A stretch of 64,000 nucleotides of DNA from JAHZFN01 sp965149945 (GTDB lineage Bacteria; Bacillota; Dehalobacteriia; UBA4068; UBA4997), in the NCBI GenBank assembly GCA_965149945.1, contig CBCTTQ010000002.1, positions 101,310 through 165,309 on the forward strand, written 5' to 3'. A program made the position numbers and the translations under genes. This document shows positions 44,572-54,554 of this stretch, piece after piece. The notes below the pieces were generated by a model, which did no database searches, was not told the DNA's origin, and was given only the letters and a program-made list of their open reading frames with translations. Position 1 is the first letter of the stretch. Every line of letters starts with the position of its first letter.

Positions 44572-45573
44572 CTAATTATTGTACCGCAATGCCGGACGCG
44601 TAGGCACCGAAACATCAATATAATTGATTTTTGTCACGCTGCCGCTTTTGTTTTCATCCGCCAAAATCTGACTAGCGACAGTAAATTTTTCCTCCGTGCC
44701 GCTCTCGTCGCCAAAGTAAATTTTTATACCGTAAACTGTATCCAGAATGATATTTTGCGGATCCGATACATTCATCTGCGTAACAATATCCATCGCTTCT
44801 TGCGGCATTGTTTGGGCAACAGTCAGTCCTGCCGCCAGTTTTTCGGAATTTAGTTTTTGACCGATCATTACATTTTGATAATCGATAGTCGCCGAATAGG
44901 CTGCCTGATCCTCCGCCTCGGCTTCTTCACTTTGGCGCCCCGCCGCAGTTTCCGATTCTGCGGCTGTCGTACTTTCCGATTCTGCGGCGGACTTCGTCCC
45001 CAGATCCGTTGTCATCGAATTTTCGCCCTCGACAACAGTATCTCCTTTGGAATTTTCAGCAGAAGAAGTTGCCGTTTCTCCGTCTTCCTCAGCATTTTGA
45101 CCGTCCTGCCAATCATCCACCCCGATAATTAACACATGGGACAATCCGTCAAACAATTCCTGCTTCTGCAGGACATATCCATTTTTATCCACAATCAATA
45201 CACCATCACCGGCCACCACAGCCGCGGTAGCTGTCCGTTCTGTAATAGAAATGGTCACAGTGCCGGAAAGAGACCGACTCACCTCCACCGTATCCACCCA
45301 AGGATTGGTGGCAATCATGGTCTCCGCTCTCCCCGCGCGAAAACTGTACATATGCTGTCCCTCGGTGATACCTGAAAGGTCAATAATCAACTCGCTGTCA
45401 ATACGACTATTACCGACTACCTCAATATTTTTTACATGGAACAGAGACGACTGGGAAATGCCAAAGCCGATGATCATACAGACCAAACAAACAAAAATAA
45501 TCCGCATCCAACGAAACCCGCCGCGACGGCGTTTTCGCTTTTTGTGGTCTGATATTGAAACAACTTGTCCCAT
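44572..45573 (-). CDS. ftsQ: Cell division protein FtsQ/DivIB with an acidic low-complexity insert
   Basis: A 333-residue bitopic division protein. A basic cytoplasmic start (KKRKRRRGG) precedes a transmembrane segment at about 23-42, a POTRA domain at 46-115 (FHVKNIEVVGNSRIDSELII) and a beta domain. The beta domain is interrupted at about 155-225 by a Ser/Glu/Ala/Thr-rich stretch, after which GQKLNSEKLAAGL and ILDTVYGIKIYFGD resume the fold. The protein is longer than typical members (about 260-280). GGAGG precedes the ATG. It lies between murB and ftsZ with ftsA absent. Confidence 0.88.
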   Translation of the reverse strand: MGQVVSISDHKKRKRRRGGFRWMRIIFVCLVCMIIGFGISQSSLFHVKNIEVVGNSRIDSELIIDLSGITEGQHMYSFRAGRAETMIATNPWVDTVEVSRSLSGTVTISITERTATAAVVAGDGVLIVDKNGYVLQKQELFDGLSHVLIIGVDDWQDGQNAEEDGETATSSAENSKGDTVVEGENSMTTDLGTKSAAESESTTAAESETAAGRQSEEAEAEDQAAYSATIDYQNVMIGQKLNSEKLAAGLTVAQTMPQEAMDIVTQMNVSDPQNIILDTVYGIKIYFGDESGTEEKFTVASQILADENKSGSVTKINYIDVSVPTRPALRYNN

Positions 45574-45606
45574 TTTCAGCCTCCATGATTAAATTCGTCC
45601 ATTTCC

Positions 45607-46545
45607 TTAACCTTGAGGGAAACGACCGATTTTTCGAACCTCGGGTTCTAAAAGAATACCTGTTTGGTTCCGCACAATTTCCCGCACTTGTTGAATCAAA
45701 GACAATACGTCTGCCGCCGTAGCGCCGCCACGGTTAATAATAAAATTGCCGTGTTTTTCCGAAACCTGCGCACCGCCGCAAGTCAGCCCCCGACAACCGC
45801 AGACTTCTACCAAACGCCCGGCGTGATCACCGTCGGGATTTTTGAAAACACTGCCGGCAGAAGGATACTCCAGCGGTTGTTTGGCTGCTCGTGTTTGCAG
45901 TAACTCCCGCATTTGGGCTTCGGAAGCCGCCCGATCTCCCGGTTCCAACAGAAAGTTTACTCCGACCACCACCTGATCGGGACCGATGCCGCTGTGCCGA
46001 TAAGAAAAATCCAGATCCCCCTTGGTGCAAACTTTCAACTGTGGCTTCCCTTCCGACGACAGCACGATCATTTCGATTTCCGTAACATAATGACTGATAT
46101 GGCTGCCGTAAGCGCCGGCATTCATCATAATGGCGCCGCCGACATTGCCGGGAATACCACAGGCCCACTCCAAACCGGTGCAACCGTTTCGAGCGGCATC
46201 GCGGGAAAGCGCCGCCAGTAAACAGCCCGCCTCCGCTCGCACTTCCGTTTTGTTCAACCAAAGAATTTTTTGGAATTGATCGGCAATCTGCAAAACCATG
46301 CCTTCGATGCCCGCGTCACTCACCAACAGATTGGTTCCTCGGCCGATAATGGTCAAAGGCACCTGATGCAAATGAGTAAATCGCAACGCTTCCGCGATAT
46401 CGTTTACTGTCTCAGGAATCAAAAAATACTCCGCGGCGCCGCCGATTTTCCAGGAAGTGTGTTCCGACATAGGCTCCTCAAAGAGAATTTTCCCCTGAAA
46501 CACTTTCTGAAATTCTGTCAATGCCGCTTCCGGAATTTTGCTCAT
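45607..46545 (-). CDS. murB: UDP-N-acetylenolpyruvoylglucosamine reductase
   Basis: A 312-residue FAD enzyme that reduces the enolpyruvyl group to form UDP-MurNAc. SEHTSWKIGGAAEYF, GRGTNLLVSDAGIEG, WACGIPGNVGGAIMMNAGAYG and YPSAGSVFKNPDG (with the catalytic serine) place it in the type II group common in Bacillota. GAGGAG stands upstream of the ATG. It follows murC by 38 bases. Confidence 0.95.
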   Translation of the reverse strand: MSKIPEAALTEFQKVFQGKILFEEPMSEHTSWKIGGAAEYFLIPETVNDIAEALRFTHLHQVPLTIIGRGTNLLVSDAGIEGMVLQIADQFQKILWLNKTEVRAEAGCLLAALSRDAARNGCTGLEWACGIPGNVGGAIMMNAGAYGSHISHYVTEIEMIVLSSEGKPQLKVCTKGDLDFSYRHSGIGPDQVVVGVNFLLEPGDRAASEAQMRELLQTRAAKQPLEYPSAGSVFKNPDGDHAGRLVEVCGCRGLTCGGAQVSEKHGNFIINRGGATAADVLSLIQQVREIVRNQTGILLEPEVRKIGRFPQG

Positions 46546-46583
46546 CGTACTGTTTCTCCTCGCTTACTTTTTTGACACATCCC

Positions 46584-47972
46584 TCAACGATCGCGGAGTA
46601 TTTCCGCATAAGGATCGCCGATTTTTCGCCGAATATTGCCCGCGCCCATTATCAAAATCAAATCCCCGCTTTGAGTAACTTGATCCAATATCTTCATCAC
46701 ATCAGCGGCTTCCTTGCCGTAGTATACCGTTTCTCGACCCCTGTTTTTGATAGCGTCAATCAACATCTGAGCATTAACACCCAAAATCGGCGTTTCAAAG
46801 GCTGAATAGATTTCATTCAAAATCAGCACATCGGCTTCGTCAAAGCACGCCGCGAATTGATCTTTCAAAATCCTGGTTCGGCTGTAACGATGAGGTTGAA
46901 ACACCGCTACCACTCGTTTGAATCCTAATTTTTTGGCGGCGCTGATCACTGCCTTAATTTCTGTGGGATGATGGGCATAGTCATCATACAGTACAATATC
47001 TCCCGCCTTATTGGCCGCCAGTCGCTCAAAACGCCGACCGGTACTGTGAAATTCCTGCAGCCCCGCTAAAATATCCTCCGGTTTCAGCCCCAAGGAATGC
47101 GCCACGGCAAAAGTTGCCAAAGCATTGGATACATTATACTCACCCGGCACAAATAACCGCATTTCCCCCATATGCTCTCCTTTGTAATACACCTGAGAGA
47201 TGGTTCCCTGGGAATCATAGTCAATTTCCCTCGCCTGATAATCAGCGTCCGGAGTATGCAGTCCATAAGTCACATAATTGCCCGGCTCCGTTTCCGCAAT
47301 CCGTTGCACAATGGGGCTGTCCACATCCAAAAAGGCTTTGCCGTCTGCGGGGATATGGTGAATAAACTGATCAAAACAATGAATCAGATTTTCCATCGTT
47401 CCATAATAATCCAAATGATCGTTTTCTACATTGGTCACCACTACATACTTGGGAGACAAAAGTAAAAAAGAACCGTCGCTTTCGTCGGCTTCGGCAATCA
47501 AATATTCACCCTTACCCCAGCAGGCATTGGCATGAATATTGGGCAAATACCCCCCGATAATAATCGACGGTTCTTTGCCGCATTCTCGAAAAACCGTTCC
47601 CAACATGCCCGTAGTAGTGGTTTTGCCGTGAGCGCCCGCCACCGCGATGCCGACACTTTGCTCCATCATCATAGCCAATAGCCGCGCTCTGGGAATAATC
47701 CGAATACCGCGCCGCTCCGCCTCCATATATTCGGGATTGTTTTCTTTAATCACCGATGAATAAACCAACAAATCCACATCATCGCTCAAATTTTCCGCAC
47801 GGTGACCGATAAAAACTTCAGCGCCGCAGTCCATCAGTTCTTTTACCATTTTTGATTCCATTACATCGGAGCCGGAAACTTTCACCTGAAAGCCCAAAAG
47901 AATCCGAGCCAAACCGCTCATGCCGATACCGCCGATCCCGACGAAATGGATATGTTTCGCAATGTTCCGCAA
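46584..47972 (-). CDS. murC: UDP-N-acetylmuramate--L-alanine ligase
   Basis: A 462-residue Mur ligase that adds the first amino acid of the stem peptide. HFVGIGGIGMSGLARILL binds the UDP part, AGAHGKTTTTGMLG is the ATP loop, and LYDDYAHHPTEIKAVI and FQPHRYSRT are C-terminal signatures. The start is TTG 47972, 7 bases after AGGAGG. It lies between murG and murB. Confidence 0.96.
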   Translation of the reverse strand: MRNIAKHIHFVGIGGIGMSGLARILLGFQVKVSGSDVMESKMVKELMDCGAEVFIGHRAENLSDDVDLLVYSSVIKENNPEYMEAERRGIRIIPRARLLAMMMEQSVGIAVAGAHGKTTTTGMLGTVFRECGKEPSIIIGGYLPNIHANACWGKGEYLIAEADESDGSFLLLSPKYVVVTNVENDHLDYYGTMENLIHCFDQFIHHIPADGKAFLDVDSPIVQRIAETEPGNYVTYGLHTPDADYQAREIDYDSQGTISQVYYKGEHMGEMRLFVPGEYNVSNALATFAVAHSLGLKPEDILAGLQEFHSTGRRFERLAANKAGDIVLYDDYAHHPTEIKAVISAAKKLGFKRVVAVFQPHRYSRTRILKDQFAACFDEADVLILNEIYSAFETPILGVNAQMLIDAIKNRGRETVYYGKEAADVMKILDQVTQSGDLILIMGAGNIRRKIGDPYAEILRDR

Positions 47973-48068
47973 ATAACTTCCTCCTAAATATCTATCGCTG
48001 AATCAAACGTTTCCGCCGCACGTTTTCCGTTACGGCGCGCGGTCATATTCAGCATTTCCTACTTCATC

Positions 48069-49172
48069 CTATTTTTTTATAATCTTTTCCGCCTCCTGCA
48101 GAATGCGTTCCACCGCATCCCTGCACCCCATATCATAACAGTTTTTACTCATTTTCGCAACCCGTTTTTCATCTTTTAGCAGGGGTTCCAGCACAGACCA
48201 CAGAGAATCTCCGTCCAACTCGTCGTCTAAAATCATTTCTGCCGCGTCTCGCCGCACCAAAGAAAGAGCGTTAGCTTTTTGGTGTCCGCCGGCGGCAAAA
48301 GGATACGGAATCAAAATGCTGCAACGACCTACCGCCATAATTTCCGCTAAAAAACTGGCGCCGGAACGGCTGATTACGATATCTGCCGCCCCCAAAGCCA
48401 TTTCCATTTCATGAAGATATGAAATCAAATGATAACAAGGCTCTGACAAAAGACCGGCTTGCTCCGCCATTGCTTTGGTTTCTTCATAAAGTTTTGGCCC
48501 TGTCAAATGCAAAATCTGTCCGCCTGCCGCTAAAATATTTGCTCCCGCGGCAACAGCAGCCTCATTGATGTGTCTGGCGCCCTGACTGCCTCCGGTCACC
48601 AATACCACCGGTTTGCCTTCCTCTAAAGAAAAAAAATCCATGCCTTGCTTTTTATCTGCTCGCAAAATCTGTCTGCGTACAGGCAATCCCGTCAGGACCG
48701 CTTTTTCATGTGCTTTAAAACCCCTATCCATAATGTTAAAGGTCAGACAAATTTTATCCACCTGGTTACTGAGGATCATATTGGTTTTTCCCATGATGGC
48801 GTTTTGTTCATGCAGAAGAGTCGGCGCCCCCTGTTTGGCGGCCGCCAGCATCAACGGCCCACAGGCATAGCCGCCAGTACCGATAACAATATCGGGCTGA
48901 TATTCTTTCAACAGCGCTTTGGCTTGATGGATACCCTGCATGTTTTTAACAATGGTTTTTGCCATTTTTAAACTGAATTTAGAAGTCATTCCGGCAACAG
49001 AAATCCCGGCGAAAGGAAACCCCGCTCGTTCCGCCAGTTTCTTTTCCAGACCCGTCTCCGATCCCACATAAAGAATTTCTGCAGACGCATCCTTTTCTTT
49101 GATTCCCTCGGCAATGGCCAAAGCCGGGTAAATATGCCCCCCGGTGCCACCGCCTGTAATCATTGCACGCAT
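48069..49172 (-). CDS. murG: UDP-GlcNAc:undecaprenyl-pyrophosphoryl-MurNAc-pentapeptide transferase
   Basis: A 367-residue GT-B glycosyltransferase that converts lipid I to lipid II at the inner face of the membrane. The N-terminal GGGTGGHIYPALAIA loop, GTGGYACGPLMLAA, VTGGSQGARHIN and the donor-binding SRSGASFLAEIMAVGRCSILIPYPFAAGGHQ segment are all present. The ribosome site before the ATG is weak (GGAAG), which may lower its translation relative to neighbours. Confidence 0.96.
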   Translation of the reverse strand: MRAMITGGGTGGHIYPALAIAEGIKEKDASAEILYVGSETGLEKKLAERAGFPFAGISVAGMTSKFSLKMAKTIVKNMQGIHQAKALLKEYQPDIVIGTGGYACGPLMLAAAKQGAPTLLHEQNAIMGKTNMILSNQVDKICLTFNIMDRGFKAHEKAVLTGLPVRRQILRADKKQGMDFFSLEEGKPVVLVTGGSQGARHINEAAVAAGANILAAGGQILHLTGPKLYEETKAMAEQAGLLSEPCYHLISYLHEMEMALGAADIVISRSGASFLAEIMAVGRCSILIPYPFAAGGHQKANALSLVRRDAAEMILDDELDGDSLWSVLEPLLKDEKRVAKMSKNCYDMGCRDAVERILQEAEKIIKK

Positions 49173-49232
49173 ACTTTACACCCACTTCCCTCATTGGCAC
49201 AGAGTTCCTGACTCTCTGTTTTTCTACCATTG

Positions 49233-50339
49233 CTACTTGCGTAGCTCGGCAAACTTGGAAATATTTAATAAAATACCGACACTAGTCAGTGAAATGACCA
49301 ATGATGTCCCGCCATAACTGATGAAAGGCAACGTGATCCCTGTCACGGGCATCATACCCAGACAGATGGCGATATTGACCAATGCCTGCACCACGATCAT
49401 TAAAGTAATACCTACCGCCAGCAAACTGCCAAAGGCGTCTTTGGCGCGTAATGCAATGGTGATCCCTCGCCAAAGCAGCAACAGAAACAACAATAACACC
49501 ACTGCCCCGAAAATAAATCCGCCTTCTTCCACCAGCACCGCATAAATAAAGTCCGTATGCCGCTCCGGCAGATAATACCATTTGGCGCCGCCTTTGCCCA
49601 AGCCGACCCCCAACAAGCCGCCGGAACCCACCGCCAACAAGCTCTGAATGGTTTGATAACCATCTCCGAGAGGGTCCGACCACGGATCCAAGAAACCGGT
49701 AATCCGCTCCATTCGATACGGCTCAATGGCAATCATGGCCGCCACTCCTACCAAACCGGCTCCGATGGTGGTGCCGACGTATTTCCACGGTACGCATCCC
49801 GCCAAAAACATGCACAATACCGTAATCGCCAATACAATGGCGGTACCCAAGTCTTTGACGGCAATTTCTCCACAGACAATGGCGAAGATAATCAACACCG
49901 GTAAAAAATCCCGGAAAAAACTGCTCATTTGCCGTTTGCGATCAGCCAGTACTTTGGCGATAAAAATCACTAAACAAATTTTCGTAATATCAGATGGCTG
50001 GAATCGGATGAACCCTAAGTCAATCCAACGCACCGAACCGCCGGCGGAATCGCCCACCCCGGGGATAAACAGCACCGCCGTCAGCAAAATTCCGATAACC
50101 AAAATGATTTTCGCATATTTGCCGTAAATTTTATATGGAATCTTGGAGGCAATATACATTCCGAGAAAACCGATCGCCGCGTTGATCGCCTGTCTTTTCA
50201 AAAAGTAAAAGGAGTCCTCATAAGGTTTGTGTTGCGCGAAATACTGGCTGGCGGATAAAACCATCACCAAACCGATCCCAACCAAAACCAAAACAATCAA
50301 AAATAACCAAAAATCCGCTTTTGTTTTTTTGATCTTCAT
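49233..50339 (-). CDS. ftsW: SEDS peptidoglycan glycosyltransferase FtsW/SpoVE
   Basis: A 368-residue membrane protein with about 10 transmembrane segments. YFLKRQAINAAIG, GGSVRWIDLGFIRFQPSDITK, GSGGLLGVGLGKGGAKWYYLPERHTDFIYAVLVEEGG and TLPFISYGGTSLV are hallmark SEDS motifs. It polymerises lipid II together with the class B PBP encoded by spoVD. AAGGAG precedes the ATG. Within a dcw cluster FtsW is the default assignment; no separate spoVE is visible. Confidence 0.94.
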   Translation of the reverse strand: MKIKKTKADFWLFLIVLVLVGIGLVMVLSASQYFAQHKPYEDSFYFLKRQAINAAIGFLGMYIASKIPYKIYGKYAKIILVIGILLTAVLFIPGVGDSAGGSVRWIDLGFIRFQPSDITKICLVIFIAKVLADRKRQMSSFFRDFLPVLIIFAIVCGEIAVKDLGTAIVLAITVLCMFLAGCVPWKYVGTTIGAGLVGVAAMIAIEPYRMERITGFLDPWSDPLGDGYQTIQSLLAVGSGGLLGVGLGKGGAKWYYLPERHTDFIYAVLVEEGGFIFGAVVLLLFLLLLWRGITIALRAKDAFGSLLAVGITLMIVVQALVNIAICLGMMPVTGITLPFISYGGTSLVISLTSVGILLNISKFAELRK

Positions 50340-50378
50340 CGGATGCTCCTTTCTTCAAAATTTACGAAAAAAGGCGGA

Positions 50379-51740
50379 TCACAATTTCCGAACCAGCTCT
50401 TTAAACAAGTTTCCCCTGTCCTCAAAGCGCCGGAACATATCCCAGCTGGCACAAGCGGGAGAAAGCATCACCACATCTCCCGACTCGGCAAACTCGGACG
50501 CCAACGTCACCGCCTTGGCAAAATCCCTGCCTGCCATCGTATAGGCTGTATATTGATTTCTTTCCAGCATCTGCTGAATCTGCGGGGCGGTTTCCCCCAC
50601 TAATACCACATGCCGTACTTTTTCTTTAATAAGGGGCATCAAAGAATCAAAATCGCCCTTTTTATCATAACCGCCCAAAATTAACACCATCGGACGATCA
50701 TAAGCCAACAACGCTTGCAAAGTAGAATCAGGATTAGTGCCTTTTGAATCATTGATATACAGCACTCCGTCTTTTTCCCGCACATATTCCTGCCGATGCG
50801 CCACCCCGCGGAACTGAATCAGCGCCCGCCGAATAACTTCCGGCTCCACACCGACGGCATACGTCAATGCCGCGGCCGCCATGGCGTTTTCTACATTATG
50901 ACCGCCTTTGATAAAGATTTCATCAATATCGATAAGCTTCTGCTCCTCTTTGCCGTCCGTCAAAAATATGCCGCCGTCTCGTACAAAAAATCCCTCCGCG
51001 ACAGGCTGCCTCCGACTAAACCACAGAATTTCGCTTTGCAATCCTTCAGCATACCGCCGCACCGCCGCGTCATCCGCGTTCAGTACCGCCGTATCCCCCG
51101 GCTGTTGATTGGCAAAAATCCGCGCCTTGATACGCCCGTAATTTTCCATTGTATGATGACGATTCAAATGATCCGGTGTCAAATTCAAATAAGCAGCCGC
51201 GCGCGGACGAAAATCCCTAACAGTTTCCAACTGGAAACTGGAAACTTCCGCCACGATATACCCTTCTTCCGGCAAAGCCTCTACCTGTTCCACCAAGGGC
51301 GTCCCGATATTGCCGCCTACCAAACAAGGGATTTTCGCCAATTCCAATATATAACCCACTAAAGAAGTAGTGGTAGTTTTGCCGTTAGTACCCGTAATGG
51401 CCAAATAAGGATTATGGCTGAACCGATAAGCCAATTCCAATTCCCCTATGATGGGAATTCCCGCCGCCTGCAATCTTTGCGCAATAGGTACATCCAACGG
51501 AATTCCCGGGCTGATGACCGCATAATCATAGCCATCCACAACCTCCGGCATCCCGCCTAAATGTAAAGTCACACCTTGGGTTTCCAGATTTCGCGCCGAC
51601 TCACTGACCTGTTCTTTTGTTTTTTCATCAGCTAACGTAACCGAGGCGCCTTTTTTGCGCAAAAAGGCAGCGGCTGCCACACCGGAAACACCGCCACCTA
51701 ACACGAGTATAGTTTTTGCTTTTTCTTCCAAATTATTCAT
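50379..51740 (-). CDS. murD: UDP-N-acetylmuramoylalanine--D-glutamate ligase
   Basis: A 453-residue Mur ligase that adds D-glutamate. ILVLGGGVSGVAAAAFLRKKG binds the nucleotide sugar, ITGTNGKTTTTSLVGYIL is the ATP loop, LNLTPDHLNRHHTMENYG and YINDSKGTNPDSTLQAL are family blocks, and SPACASWDMFRRFEDRG ends the C-terminal domain. It lies between mraY and ftsW. Confidence 0.96.
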   Translation of the reverse strand: MNNLEEKAKTILVLGGGVSGVAAAAFLRKKGASVTLADEKTKEQVSESARNLETQGVTLHLGGMPEVVDGYDYAVISPGIPLDVPIAQRLQAAGIPIIGELELAYRFSHNPYLAITGTNGKTTTTSLVGYILELAKIPCLVGGNIGTPLVEQVEALPEEGYIVAEVSSFQLETVRDFRPRAAAYLNLTPDHLNRHHTMENYGRIKARIFANQQPGDTAVLNADDAAVRRYAEGLQSEILWFSRRQPVAEGFFVRDGGIFLTDGKEEQKLIDIDEIFIKGGHNVENAMAAAALTYAVGVEPEVIRRALIQFRGVAHRQEYVREKDGVLYINDSKGTNPDSTLQALLAYDRPMVLILGGYDKKGDFDSLMPLIKEKVRHVVLVGETAPQIQQMLERNQYTAYTMAGRDFAKAVTLASEFAESGDVVMLSPACASWDMFRRFEDRGNLFKELVRKL

Positions 51741-51830
51741 GATACGCTCCGTTTTGTGCGGTACTAACCAATATGCGGTCGTATCGCAAAATATGAATCA
51801 AATAATCAATCTCTTGTTTATTATACCATT

Positions 51831-52814
51831 TCAGAGCGTTGTTATCAACAAGCCCAATGCGACACAAAACGCCGTAATCGACCAAAAAACCAGCACAATT
51901 TTGGTTTCTGACCAACCGCACATCTCAAAATGGTGATGAATCGGGCTCATTTTGAACACTCGACGACCCGTCAACTTGAAACTGGTCACCTGAATAACAA
52001 CAGATAACGCTTCCGCCAGATAAATCAATCCCATCAAAATAAAAACAATTTCTGTTTTCGTCAAAATCGACAGCGCCATCACAGCGCCGCCCAACGCCAA
52101 TGAGCCTGTATCTCCCATGAAAACCTTCGCGGGATAGTGGTTGAATACCAGAAAGGCTAAAATTCCACCCAAAAGAGCGCCGACAGCAGTAGCCAATCCC
52201 GCGTAATCAATACCGGATACAGGGGGATGATTCACCGCCAGCAAACAAATAATCATAAAGCCCAGTCCGACCAAAAAGGTAACACCGCCCGCCAGACCGT
52301 CCAGCCCGTCGGTCAAATTCACCGCGTTCACCATGTAGACCATAAATACCGTCATTATAATGTAATAAAAAATGCCGATATCCCAGGAATATCCGGAAAA
52401 GGGAATGATCAAATCCGTTCCCCGCCCCAGAGTATGACAGGTGAAATAAATAAACAAAAAAGAAAACAAGAACTGCAATACCAACTTTTGACGAGGCGTC
52501 AAGCCCAAAGAACGGTGCAGCATGATGATGATCCCATCATCAATCAAACCGATCAATCCAAACATTAAAGTGGTAATTACCAAAAGCACCACCGCCGCAG
52601 TGCCGTCCGCCCAAAAAACGGTGGAAATGAGAAATGCCAGTAAAAAGATGAGCCCGCCCATAGTCGGGGTTCCTTGTTTTTGCAAATGCCGCTGCGGACC
52701 ATCGCTGCGAATGGTCTGCCCGAATTTCAAATACCGAAGCAGCCGAATGATCAGCGGCCCCAAAATAACCCCTACAACAAACGCTGTTGCCATCGCCAGC
52801 AAAGCCGTTTTCAT
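51831..52814 (-). CDS. mraY: Phospho-N-acetylmuramoyl-pentapeptide-transferase
   Basis: A 327-residue polytopic transferase that makes lipid I from UDP-MurNAc-pentapeptide and undecaprenyl phosphate. GTPTMGGLIFL, the DD motif LIGLIDDGI, NAVNLTDGLDGLAGG with the catalytic aspartates and FKMSPIHHHFEMCGWSETKI are all present, across about 10 transmembrane segments. AGGAGG precedes the ATG. Directly upstream is murE; the murF gene normally between them is absent. Confidence 0.96.
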   Translation of the reverse strand: MKTALLAMATAFVVGVILGPLIIRLLRYLKFGQTIRSDGPQRHLQKQGTPTMGGLIFLLAFLISTVFWADGTAAVVLLVITTLMFGLIGLIDDGIIIMLHRSLGLTPRQKLVLQFLFSFLFIYFTCHTLGRGTDLIIPFSGYSWDIGIFYYIIMTVFMVYMVNAVNLTDGLDGLAGGVTFLVGLGFMIICLLAVNHPPVSGIDYAGLATAVGALLGGILAFLVFNHYPAKVFMGDTGSLALGGAVMALSILTKTEIVFILMGLIYLAEALSVVIQVTSFKLTGRRVFKMSPIHHHFEMCGWSETKIVLVFWSITAFCVALGLLITTL

Positions 52815-52925
52815 AACAAATCCTCCTAAAATAACCTATGTGGAACCCATTTTTCCGCGGCGGATACCGCCCTGTTCAGGCGCCGTTCCTTATCATGTTC
52901 GCCGAATATATCCTTTTCCCTGCGT

Positions 52926-54410
52926 TTATTTTTTCCTGTTTTGCCGCGCCGCCCACAAAAACTCTCTCGCCACCTTGCGGTCGTCAAACTCCAACACCTT
53001 ACCGTTCACTAATTGATAATCCTCATGACCTTTACCGGCGATGATGACTACATCGCCTTTTTTGGCCATAGCCAAAGCTTTTTCGATGGCTTTGCGGCGG
53101 TTTTCTTCAATCGCATATTGATCCGTCAGCGGCTTTACACCTTTTTCTACCTGTCGAATAATGAACATCGGATCTTCCGTCCGCGGATTGTCAGATGTAA
53201 TAATGGCATAATCACTGTATTTTGCAGCAAATTCACCCATTATGGGGCGTTTGGTCTGATCACGGTCACCACCGCAGCCAAACACGGTGATCAAGCGATT
53301 TTCCGCGATTTCCCGAGCTGTTGCCAGTACATTTTTCAAACCGTCCGGTGTATGAGCATAATCCACAATCACAGTAAAATCTTGTCCGCAGTCTATTTTT
53401 TCGAAACGACCGGGAATTTGAGGCGCGTTGGCCAAATGTTTGCAAATATTAGCCAAAGGCATTCCTTCCGCCAAGGTAATGCCAATAGCGGCCAAACAAT
53501 TATATACATTAAACTTTCCTGTCAAAGGAATATCCACAGGATACTCATTGCCGTTATACAACAAAGTAAACGTCGTACCTTTCGCGGTCAAATGATAATC
53601 CACCGCCTGCAACGTGGCGGGTTTTTCAATCCCGTAAGTCATAACGGGGACCTTGGTTTTCATCAAAAAATCAGGAGCTACCGGATCGTCGATATTGATA
53701 ATCCCGAATTTTTTCGATGTATTACCGCGATCCAGCATTTTAAACAACATTAATTTGCTTTGCAAATAATCCTCGAACGTCTTATGAAAATCCAAATGAT
53801 CTTGGGTCATATTGGTGAAAGCGGCCCCGTCAAAATGAATGGCGTCTACTCGTTCTTGTTTCAGCGCGTGAGAAGAAACTTCCATCACCACATTCTGACA
53901 ACCGTCCCGCACCATAATATCCAACAATTCCGCCAACTGTAACGGTTCCGGTGTGGTATGGGTAGCAGGCAACACACGGTCGCCGGACATGTTCCTTACT
54001 GTTCCGATCAGCCCGGACTTGATGCCTTCCCTCTCCCACAAATATTTGACCAACGTGGTCGTAGTAGTTTTGCCGTTGGTACCCGTTACCCCGATGATGT
54101 GCAATTTGCGGTCCGGAAATCCATGCCAAAGCATCGCCAAAAGCGCTACTGCCCTCCTGGTATCCGAGCATACCAAAACAGGGATATCCGCGTTTCTCGC
54201 GGCTTCCGGGTTTTCCACAATCAAAGCGGAAGCGCCGTTTGCCACCGCCATATCAATGTAATCATGTCCATCGCTGGCCGTACCCACAATAGCAATAAAG
54301 ACATCTTCCGGCTGAATGCACCGAGAATCATATTGTAAATTTTTCACAGAAATATCCGGCACCGCCGGTGAATCGACACCCAAATATTGAGCCACATCCT
54401 TTAGTCTCAT
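52926..54410 (-). CDS. murE: UDP-N-acetylmuramoyl-tripeptide synthetase, meso-diaminopimelate type
   Basis: A 494-residue Mur ligase that adds the third stem residue. GVTGTNGKTTTTTLVKYLWE is the ATP loop, TTPEPLQLAELL and EVSSHALKQERV are family blocks, and the SDNPRTEDP motif (DNPR) indicates meso-diaminopimelate rather than lysine. GAGGTGA precedes the ATG. A 111-base gap without any ORF separates it from mraY. Confidence 0.95.
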   Translation of the reverse strand: MRLKDVAQYLGVDSPAVPDISVKNLQYDSRCIQPEDVFIAIVGTASDGHDYIDMAVANGASALIVENPEAARNADIPVLVCSDTRRAVALLAMLWHGFPDRKLHIIGVTGTNGKTTTTTLVKYLWEREGIKSGLIGTVRNMSGDRVLPATHTTPEPLQLAELLDIMVRDGCQNVVMEVSSHALKQERVDAIHFDGAAFTNMTQDHLDFHKTFEDYLQSKLMLFKMLDRGNTSKKFGIINIDDPVAPDFLMKTKVPVMTYGIEKPATLQAVDYHLTAKGTTFTLLYNGNEYPVDIPLTGKFNVYNCLAAIGITLAEGMPLANICKHLANAPQIPGRFEKIDCGQDFTVIVDYAHTPDGLKNVLATAREIAENRLITVFGCGGDRDQTKRPIMGEFAAKYSDYAIITSDNPRTEDPMFIIRQVEKGVKPLTDQYAIEENRRKAIEKALAMAKKGDVVIIAGKGHEDYQLVNGKVLEFDDRKVAREFLWAARQNRKK

Positions 54411-54554
54411 TCTATCACCTCATCTGTGATCTTCCGGCGCCGCGCGGCGCCTCTTCCCTTTTTCTTGTTTCAAATGTTCTTTACTGACTTTTTAATCTTG
54501 TATTTCTTTGCAAACGAAAACATCTCCGCCTTGCAAAATCGATGTTTTCGATTT

